From Comamonas sp. lk (GTDB taxonomy: Bacteria; Pseudomonadota; Gammaproteobacteria; Burkholderiales; Burkholderiaceae_C), in contig CAMCJY010000084.1 in the NCBI GenBank assembly GCA_945875225.1, positions 1 to 7,650 of the forward strand: a stretch of 7,650 nt of DNA, written 5' to 3'. This document shows, piece by piece, positions 1 to 4,813 of the stretch. Made by a program: the position numbers and the translations under genes. Under the pieces are notes generated by a model. The model saw only the letters and a list, made by a program, of their open reading frames with translations, was not told the origin of the DNA and searched no databases. Each line of letters opens with the position of its first letter. Position 1 is the stretch's first letter.

Positions 1-1950
1 ATTTCTAACTGCAAAGAAGAGGGCGTGCGCCCGCAGGATGTGCCAGTGCGCGACAGCGATACCCGCCGTAAGGCTGAGCTTTACCAGCTCTACGAAGAGC
101 AGTGCCAGCGCGAAGGCGTGGTGGACTTTGGCGAGCTGATGCTGCGCAGCTACGAAGTGCTGCGCGACCATGCGGCCATCCGCGAGCACTACCAATGGCG
201 CTTTCGGCACATTCTGATCGACGAGTTTCAGGACACGAACAAACTGCAATACGCCTGGATCAAGATGCTGGCGGGCAAGCAAGACGGGGCCGATAGCAGC
301 AGCGAGCCACCCGGCGGCGCGGTGCTGGCGGTCGGCGATGATGACCAAAGCATTTATGCGTTTCGCGGTGCACGCGTGGGCAATATGGCCGACTTTGTGC
401 GCGAATTTGCGGTGGAGCACCAGATCAAGCTGGAGCAAAACTACCGCAGCCACAGCCACATTTTGGACTCGGCCAATGCGCTGATCAGCCACAACAGCCG
501 CCGCCTGGGCAAAAACCTGCGCACCGACCAGGGGCCCGGCGAAGCGGTGCGCGTTTATGAGGCGCCCAGCGACTTTGAAGAAGCACAATGGATGGTTTCG
601 GAAATGCGCTACCTGATGGAGTCGGGCAAGCCCGGCTTGGGCGAAGGCTATCCGCATTCCGAAATCGCCGTGCTCTACCGCAGCAATGCACAAAGCCGGG
701 TCATCGAGACGGCTTTGTTCAACGCCGGTATTGCCTACCGCGTCTATGGCGGCTTGCGCTTTTTCGAGCGTGCCGAAATCAAACACGCGCTGGCCTATTT
801 GCGTTTGCTGTCCAACCCGCGGGATGACACCAGCTTTATGCGCGTGGTCAACTTCCCGGCGCGTGGCATTGGCGCGCGCAGCCTCGAGCAATTGCAAGAC
901 ATTGCCGAAGAGTTGGGCTGTGCGCTACACGACGCGGTCAGCGCCCTCAAAGGCCGGCCAGGAGCGCTGATATCCGCGTTTGTGGCCAAGATCGACGTGC
1001 TGCGCGAACAAACCGCTAGCAGCAGCCTGCGCGATATTGTGGCCACCATGCTGGAGGAAAGCGGTCTGCTGGCCCATTACCGCCAGGATCGCGAAGGCGA
1101 AGATCGCATCGAAAACTTGGAAGAACTCGTCAACGCCGCCGAAAGCTTTGTGCGCTTGGAAGGTTTTGGCCGCCAAGAAGCGGCGCGGGGCGGGGCCTCT
1201 GGCGCCTTGCCGGTTACCGACGATGCCGGTCTGCAGGCGAAGCAAGCGCCTACGGCCACGCCCGCCCCCGACGAGCCCGAATTCGGCGACACCGGCGAAA
1301 CCCAGTCGCCACTGACCGCCTTTTTAACCCATGCCGCTTTAGAAGCGGGTGACAACATGGCCCAAGCCGGGGAGGACGCGGTGCAACTGATGACGGTGCA
1401 TGCCGCCAAAGGACTGGAGTTTGATTGCGTGTTCATCACCGGCATGGAAGAGGGCCTGTTCCCGCATGAAAACGCCATGAGCGACCGCGACGGGCTAGAA
1501 GAAGAGCGCCGCCTGATGTACGTCGCCATTACCCGCGCGCGCGATCGGCTCTACCTCAGCCATTCGCAAACCCGCATGCTGCACGGCCAGACGCGCTACA
1601 ACCTGAAAAGCCGTTTTTTTGACGAGTTGCCCGAGGGCAGCCTGAAATTTCTTACCCCTAAGCGCGCGCCCGCGCGCAGCCCCTGGACTGGTAGCAGCAC
1701 GTCGTCCTGGCAGGCACCGGCTACCGGCCCGCGCATCGAGACCTATAACGCCGGCCCGCCGGTGGCCCGCAAAACCGACCCCGCCCACGGCCTGCGCGTG
1801 GGCTTGCAGGTGTTTCACAACAAATTTGGCGAAGGCAAAGTGCTGACGCTGGAAGGCGAGGGCGCCGACGCCCGCGCCCAAATCAGCTTTCCCCGCCACG
1901 GCACGAAGTGGCTTGCTTTAAGCGTGGCAAAGTTGACGCCGGTGGAATAG
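1..1950 (+). CDS. uvrD: DNA helicase II UvrD (3' portion, 5' end outside window)
   Basis: This is an SF1A 3'-to-5' DNA helicase that unwinds DNA in nucleotide excision repair and mismatch repair. The frame is open from base 1, so the gene is cut by the window edge; the first in-frame GTG (25) is not the start. Visible motifs are motif II DEFQDTN (from 220), motif III GDDDQSIYAFRG (334-369), a motif IV-like EQNYRS (about 433-450), motif V TVHAAKGLEFD (1393-1425) and motif VI EERRLMYVAITRAR (1501-1542). The last ~53 residues (GLRVGLQVFHNKFGEG onward) match the UvrD C-terminal Tudor-like domain, which separates it from Rep. By comparison with E. coli UvrD, about 145 N-terminal residues are missing, including the Q motif and Walker A. 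An Ala/Pro-rich insertion of about 45 residues lies at 1177-1314. A T7 run at 1614-1620 is read normally as Phe-Phe. Stop is TAG. Confidence 0.96.
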   Translation: MSNCKEEGVRPQDVPVRDSDTRRKAELYQLYEEQCQREGVVDFGELMLRSYEVLRDHAAIREHYQWRFRHILIDEFQDTNKLQYAWIKMLAGKQDGADSSSEPPGGAVLAVGDDDQSIYAFRGARVGNMADFVREFAVEHQIKLEQNYRSHSHILDSANALISHNSRRLGKNLRTDQGPGEAVRVYEAPSDFEEAQWMVSEMRYLMESGKPGLGEGYPHSEIAVLYRSNAQSRVIETALFNAGIAYRVYGGLRFFERAEIKHALAYLRLLSNPRDDTSFMRVVNFPARGIGARSLEQLQDIAEELGCALHDAVSALKGRPGALISAFVAKIDVLREQTASSSLRDIVATMLEESGLLAHYRQDREGEDRIENLEELVNAAESFVRLEGFGRQEAARGGASGALPVTDDAGLQAKQAPTATPAPDEPEFGDTGETQSPLTAFLTHAALEAGDNMAQAGEDAVQLMTVHAAKGLEFDCVFITGMEEGLFPHENAMSDRDGLEEERRLMYVAITRARDRLYLSHSQTRMLHGQTRYNLKSRFFDELPEGSLKFLTPKRAPARSPWTGSSTSSWQAPATGPRIETYNAGPPVARKTDPAHGLRVGLQVFHNKFGEGKVLTLEGEGADARAQISFPRHGTKWLALSVAKLTPVE

Positions 1951-1952
1951 TG

Positions 1953-1972
1953 CGTCGCCGTCTGCGGCGGTG
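1953..1972 (+). terminator. Stem-loop after uvrD, possible terminator
   Basis: Three bases after the uvrD stop there is an 8-bp stem. CGTCGCCG pairs with CGGCGGTG, including two G-U wobbles, around the loop TCTG. The inner five pairs are all G-C. No T-tract follows, so it is not a canonical intrinsic terminator; it could act in Rho-dependent termination or as a 3'-end stabiliser. Confidence 0.35.
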
Positions 1973-1993
1973 AACCATGAGGCTGCCGAATCT

Positions 1994-2007
1994 TTGATCA
2001 TTGTCAA
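1994..2007 (+). promoter_or_regulatory. FNR/Anr-like binding site candidate
   Basis: TTGATCATTGTCAA matches the FNR/Anr consensus TTGAT-N4-ATCAA at 9 of 10 defined positions; the one difference is G for A at the start of the right half. One more complementary base on each side gives 6-bp dyad arms (CTTTGA at 1992-1997, TCAAAG at 2004-2009). Its centre (2000.5) is exactly 32 bp upstream of the centre of the hexamer at 2030-2035, the geometry of a class II FNR-activated promoter (site at -41.5). It lies after uvrD and before the small ORF at 2042 and the LysE-family gene at 2226. The assignment is by consensus matching only; a related CRP/FNR-family regulator (Dnr, NnrR) could equally use it. 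Confidence 0.45.
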
Positions 2008-2029
2008 AGGGAATTATTCGGTGCGCTTG

Positions 2030-2035
2030 CATGAT
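2030..2035 (+). promoter_or_regulatory. Candidate -10 element downstream of the FNR-like site
   Basis: CATGAT differs from TATAAT at two positions. With the FNR-like dyad centred at -41.5, the start of transcription would fall at about 2042, which is the A of the ATG of the 51-codon ORF. No -35 is needed at class II activated promoters, and none is evident. Confidence 0.3.
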
Positions 2036-2041
2036 GCACCC

Positions 2042-2197
2042 ATGACCCACACTATCTCATCCATGCAGCACCACCACGCCATGGTGCATCTTGAGCGTCT
2101 TGAAAACATGCTGGCCGATTTGTTGCGTCTGATCAGCGATCAGCGCGGTGGCGAGCGCACGCATAGCGCGGCGGGTGCCCTTACGCAGCTCAAATAG
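2042..2197 (+). CDS. Possible small protein of 51 aa, unrecognised
   Basis: I do not recognise this ORF. From ATG 2042 it encodes 51 residues: a short His-rich N-terminus (MQHHHAMVH), then an amphipathic, leucine-rich stretch (LERLENMLADLLRLI) that could form a helix or short coiled coil, then a polar tail. There is no signal peptide, membrane segment or known motif. The frame stays open up to a GTG at 1970 (75 aa), but that longer form would contain the FNR-like dyad and has no ribosome binding site. ATG 2042 also lacks a Shine-Dalgarno sequence, but coincides with the start of transcription predicted from the upstream promoter. The stop is 28 nt before the LysE-family ATG, so cotranscription is possible. 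It may instead be non-coding. Confidence 0.35.
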   Translation: MTHTISSMQHHHAMVHLERLENMLADLLRLISDQRGGERTHSAAGALTQLK

Positions 2198-2213
2198 CGG
2201 TACACCTGCGACC

Positions 2214-2219
2214 TAGAAT
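2214..2219 (+). promoter_or_regulatory. Candidate -10 element for the LysE-family gene
   Basis: TAGAAT differs from TATAAT at one position and ends seven bases before the A of ATG 2226, so transcription would begin at or very near the start codon. No convincing -35 is seen 16-18 bp upstream. There is no Shine-Dalgarno sequence in the 20 nt before the ATG, consistent with leaderless initiation. The gene may alternatively be read from the upstream FNR-like promoter. Confidence 0.3.
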
Positions 2220-2225
2220 GCCACG

Positions 2226-2837
2226 ATGTGGATGTATGTGCTTCAGGGAATAGGATTCGGCTTTGCTGCGGCTTCGCAGCCGGGGCCGTTTCAAACGTAC
2301 CTGATATCGCAATCCATCAGTCAGGGCTGGCGCCGCACTTTGCCCTCGGCGCTGGCGCCCTTGCTCAGTGACGGGCCCATCATCGCCTTGTGCTTGCTGG
2401 TGCTCTCGCAAGTGCCCGTGTGGATGGAGCAGGTCTTGTATGGCGTCAGTGGCGTGTTCATCTTGTATCTGGCCTGGGGTGCTTTGCGCGCCTGGCGTGC
2501 ACCCCCGGTGCCGGGTGTGCTGGAGGTGGAAGCGGGCCTGCCTTTGGGCAAAGCGGTGGTGATGAATATGCTCAGCCCGGGCCCGTATATTTTTTGGACC
2601 CTGGTGACCGGCCCGATTCTTGTGGCGGGTTGGCGCGAGTCGCCGATGGTTGGACTCTCCTTTCTCGGGGGTTTTTACCTTACGCTGGTGGGCGCTTTGG
2701 CCGCGATTGTCTTGGTGTTCGGGCTGGCGGCGCGCTTTGGCGAAGGTATCAAACACGCGATGCTGGGCGTGTCAGCCATCGCTTTGCTGGTGTTTGGCCT
2801 CTACCAAATCAGCAAAGCCTTGGGGGTTTTGCAATAA
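2226..2837 (+). CDS. LysE-superfamily amino-acid exporter-like protein
   Basis: A 203-residue inner-membrane protein of the LysE/RhtB superfamily, whose characterised members export basic or neutral amino acids; the substrate here cannot be read from sequence. About six hydrophobic segments are visible, at roughly residues 3-27, 40-62, 67-89, 108-134, 141-168 and 176-198. The family signature is in the first segments: SQPGPFQTYLISQS (17-30), then SDGPIIAL (48-55). A second half-motif NMLSPGPYIFW (114-124) corresponds to the NPK-Fw region of the family. The QPGPFQTY/SDGP form departs from the usual PGP-N motif of RhtB threonine exporters, so it may be a separate branch. Length is typical for the family (about 200-210). 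ATG 2226 is chosen as the first Met; ATG 2232 is also possible. It ends in a stem-loop and converges with the BPSS1780-family gene. Confidence 0.85.
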   Translation: MWMYVLQGIGFGFAAASQPGPFQTYLISQSISQGWRRTLPSALAPLLSDGPIIALCLLVLSQVPVWMEQVLYGVSGVFILYLAWGALRAWRAPPVPGVLEVEAGLPLGKAVVMNMLSPGPYIFWTLVTGPILVAGWRESPMVGLSFLGGFYLTLVGALAAIVLVFGLAARFGEGIKHAMLGVSAIALLVFGLYQISKALGVLQ

Positions 2838-2857
2838 GCGGTCAGAGTTGACTGCTT
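2836..2857 (+). terminator. Stem-loop at the end of the LysE-family gene
   Basis: AAGCGGTCA pairs with TGACTGCTT around the 4-nt loop GAGT, nine pairs with one G-U wobble; the left arm begins inside the stop codon. A U-G pair can extend it by one. The T-tract on the plus side is only TT, so this is a weak intrinsic terminator. Read from the minus strand it lies 39 nt past the BPSS1780-family stop, with one A-C mismatch, so it may serve both convergent genes. Confidence 0.5.
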
Positions 2858-2895
2858 GCCTGTGCAGTGCCGCCCGCCAAGCACCCAAGACCGAT

Positions 2896-3675
2896 TCAGG
2901 CCAAGTGCACGCTGGGGATACTGAAACTGTCGGCGTAGGTGAAGTAAATAGAGCTGAAAAACATGGCCGCCATCACCATCGCTGTGGGATACAGCACCAG
3001 GGCTACGGCCTCTTCGCTGCCAAACAAGCCTGCCACTAGCACCACGCCCAGCCCGATGACCATAAAGGCCAGCATCCACACCAGGCTATAGACCGTGAAA
3101 GCTCCGATATTGCGTATGCACGCGACCATGCTGAAGAACAGGCTTTTCATCGGACTGAGGTTGTTCCAATAGACCAGTGCCGGCGCGAACCAGAACAACA
3201 AGGACAAAGGCATATAAAACAGCAGGGCCACCATCGCGGCAGTTTCAAACGCCGGATCTTGGAAGACCTCGCTGCCCACCGCGCCGCCAAATAAATACAT
3301 TTGCGCGAACTTGCCGCCATCGGCCAGTGCGGACAGGCCCAGAACACCGACAAAACCCAGCGCATACAACGCGCCCAGAATCAGCATGGCGCGCATCTGC
3401 GCGCGCCCGGCACGAAAACCCGCGATCAACACGCTGGGCATGGGGAATTGGCCTTTAAGCGCTTCCTGCGTGGCCACCATCAGACCCAGGGTAGCGCCCG
3501 GCAGCAAGGCCAGGGCTAGCACATTGCCTATGACAGGCACGATCGAGATGACCGACATCACCGCCATAAAAATAAAGAACAGGCCGGTCAGTGCCAGCGG
3601 CTGACGGAAAAAAGTCCGCATCCCTAGCTTGACCCAGAGGATGCCTTGGCGGGCGGGAACGATATGAAGTTTCAT
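2896..3675 (-). CDS. BPSS1780-family membrane protein, function unknown
   Basis: A 259-residue polytopic membrane protein. The opening MKLHIVPARQGILWVKLGMRTF is characteristic of the BPSS1780 family, conserved in Burkholderiales and of unknown role. This supports ATG 3675 although no Shine-Dalgarno sequence is seen. About six hydrophobic segments follow, near residues 26-50, 52-70, 96-118, 146-170, 191-218 and 222-246. A PALVYWNNLSPMKSLFFS stretch (165-182) lies after the fourth segment; its short polar WNN-SPMKS part is probably a loop. There is no signal peptide and no recognisable enzymatic motif. It starts 18 nt after the thrB stop on the same strand, so the two are very likely cotranscribed from the thrB promoter. 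A transporter or membrane-homeostasis role is possible, but nothing in the sequence decides it. Confidence 0.85.
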   Translation of the reverse strand: MKLHIVPARQGILWVKLGMRTFFRQPLALTGLFFIFMAVMSVISIVPVIGNVLALALLPGATLGLMVATQEALKGQFPMPSVLIAGFRAGRAQMRAMLILGALYALGFVGVLGLSALADGGKFAQMYLFGGAVGSEVFQDPAFETAAMVALLFYMPLSLLFWFAPALVYWNNLSPMKSLFFSMVACIRNIGAFTVYSLVWMLAFMVIGLGVVLVAGLFGSEEAVALVLYPTAMVMAAMFFSSIYFTYADSFSIPSVHLA

Positions 3676-3693
3676 GCAGTGGGGCTGGTGGCG

Positions 3694-4671
3694 CTAAAGG
3701 GGCGCGTGCCAGCTGAGTGGGTGGGCGATACGCTGGCGCAGTATGCGCTCAAAGGGAGCCGGGTCATGGGCTTGGAGCATGGCGGCTTGGCGCGGCAGGT
3801 GCAAGTCCCACAAGCGCGAGAGCCAAAAACGCAAGGCAGCCGCGCGCAGCAGGCTAGCAAATACGGCTAGTTCCGCTGCTTCCAGGGGGCGCACATCGGT
3901 ATAGGCCCGCATAAAGGCGTCGGTACGGGCCGTATCGGCCACACCGTCGGCGGTGTTCACACACCAGTCGTTCAGGCAGATGGCGATATCAAACACCCAG
4001 GCGTCATTACCGGCGAAGTAGAAATCAAAAAAGCCCGTGAGTTGGGCGCGGCCCTGGGCGTCGGGCGCAAACATCACGTTGTCGCGGAACAGGTCGGCAT
4101 GGATGGGCCCGCGTGGCAATGCCGCGTAATCCGCGCTCTGCGCCAGGGCTTCTTGCGTCTGCAACTCGCTTTGCAACAAGGCGCTTTGCTCTGGCGTGAC
4201 AAAGGGCAGCACTTCAGGCAAGGTGCGCTGCCACCAGTCCAGACCGCGCAAATTGGGCTGCTGCAGGTCAAAGCTGCGCCCGGCCAGATGCATGCGTGCC
4301 AGCATAGCGCCTACTTGCGCGCAATGGTCGGTGCCGGGCTGCAACTCGCTTTTGCCGGCCAGCAAACTCACCACAGAACTGGGCCGGCCCTGCAGGCTGT
4401 GCAGCAATTGGCCTTGCGCGTTCGCCACCGGGTCGGGCACGGGAATGCCGTGCTGCGCGAGGTGGCGCATCAGGCGCAGGTAAAAAGGCAATTGCTCGGC
4501 GCTGAGGCGCTCGAACAAGGTGAGCACATAGCGCGCTTGCGCAGTATCGGCAAAGAAATTGGTGTTTTCAATGCCGCCGGCGCAACCCTGCAAACGGGTC
4601 AGCGGCCCCAGCCCCAGGGTGTGGAAAAAGGCATTGGCCTGGTCGAAGGAAACTTGGGTGTAAACCGCCAT
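3694..4671 (-). CDS. thrB: Homoserine kinase (APH-fold, ThrB2 type)
   Basis: This enzyme phosphorylates L-homoserine to O-phospho-L-homoserine in the cytoplasm, the penultimate step of threonine synthesis. It has the aminoglycoside-phosphotransferase fold, not the GHMP fold of E. coli ThrB. Visible landmarks (325-aa form) are the N-terminal nucleotide loop GGIENTNFF (32-40), the YVLTLFE strand (48-54), the catalytic Brenner motif HADLFRDN (191-198; catalytic D193, N198), metal-binding D216 in FFDFYFAG, and the family C-terminal motif RAAALRFWLSRLWD (276-289). The length fits ThrB2 enzymes. The frame is open to an ATG at 4839, but the family N-terminus (MAVYTQVSF) begins at ATG 4671; the 56 extra residues would be translated promoter DNA and overlap polA. 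CAGG about 9-12 nt upstream is a weak Shine-Dalgarno. It is the first gene of a likely operon with the BPSS1780-family gene. Stop is TAG. Confidence 0.93.
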   Translation of the reverse strand: MAVYTQVSFDQANAFFHTLGLGPLTRLQGCAGGIENTNFFADTAQARYVLTLFERLSAEQLPFYLRLMRHLAQHGIPVPDPVANAQGQLLHSLQGRPSSVVSLLAGKSELQPGTDHCAQVGAMLARMHLAGRSFDLQQPNLRGLDWWQRTLPEVLPFVTPEQSALLQSELQTQEALAQSADYAALPRGPIHADLFRDNVMFAPDAQGRAQLTGFFDFYFAGNDAWVFDIAICLNDWCVNTADGVADTARTDAFMRAYTDVRPLEAAELAVFASLLRAAALRFWLSRLWDLHLPRQAAMLQAHDPAPFERILRQRIAHPLSWHAPL

Positions 4672-4696
4672 GAAGCAAACCTGAATAAGAGGCGCA

Positions 4697-4789
4697 GAGC
4701 CCAAAGGCAATGCGGACTTTGCGGACACCAAGGCAGGGGCAGACCCTCTGTGGCATCGGGCGCGATTGTAGGCGGGGCACTTTGGGCTC
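4697..4789. repeat. Perfect 10-bp inverted repeat in the thrB/polA divergent region
   Basis: GAGCCCAAAG at 4697-4706 is exactly complementary to CTTTGGGCTC at 4780-4789, with 73 nt between. The right arm overlaps the -35 zones expected for both the thrB and polA promoters; the left arm lies 26-35 nt upstream of the thrB ATG. The right arm is outside the predicted thrB transcript, so a DNA-level role (paired operator) is more likely than an RNA hairpin. Two direct TGCGGAC copies (4711-4717, 4720-4726) lie inside the loop. Confidence 0.4.
4765..4770 (-). promoter_or_regulatory. Candidate -10 element for thrB
   Basis: On the minus strand this reads TACAAT, one mismatch from TATAAT and the best -10 match in the divergent region. 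Transcription would start near 4758, giving a leader of about 87 nt before the thrB ATG. No good -35 is found 16-18 bp upstream, which suggests a weak or activator-dependent promoter. Confidence 0.4.
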
Positions 4790-4801
4790 CATGCCCACAG
4801 G

Positions 4802-4807
4802 CAAAAT
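4802..4807 (+). promoter_or_regulatory. Candidate -10 element for polA
   Basis: CAAAAT (two mismatches from TATAAT) ends seven bases before the A of the polA ATG, so the mRNA could be leaderless. The only Shine-Dalgarno-like bases are AGG at 4799-4801, 12 nt from the ATG and too far for an efficient site. No clear -35 is visible. A 5-bp dyad, TGGGC/GCCCA (4783-4797), lies directly upstream. Confidence 0.3.
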
Positions 4808-4813
4808 GGCGTT

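Noticed and set aside
1077..1529. Long antisense open frames inside uvrD, and similar ones inside polA (e.g. 6497-7408).
   Set aside because: Codon bias of GC-rich genes keeps opposite frames free of stops; the sense frames carry complete family motifs and the antisense translations are low-complexity.
1614..1620. Run of seven T in uvrD, a possible slippage or phase-variation tract.
   Set aside because: It reads as Phe-Phe in a conserved SRFFDELPE context with no frame break; a single T7 run is not evidence for phase variation.
2033..2090. 8-bp inverted repeat GATGCACC / GGTGCATC with 42 nt between, spanning the start of the small ORF.
   Set aside because: Short arms and a long loop are expected by chance at this GC content, and there is no adjacent riboswitch or attenuator structure.
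2684..3691. Two GCTGGTGG octamers (2684-2691 and 3684-3691) identical to E. coli Chi.
   Set aside because: Chi is specific to certain RecBCD systems, one copy lies in a coding region, and the octamer is common in GC-rich coding DNA.
4568..4756. Minus-strand ATG 8 nt after the thrB TACAAT, opening a 62-codon Cys-containing frame that overlaps the thrB start out of frame.
   Set aside because: A leaderless upstream ORF is conceivable, but most of this frame lies inside thrB and can be explained as a shadow frame in GC-rich DNA; nothing supports translation.
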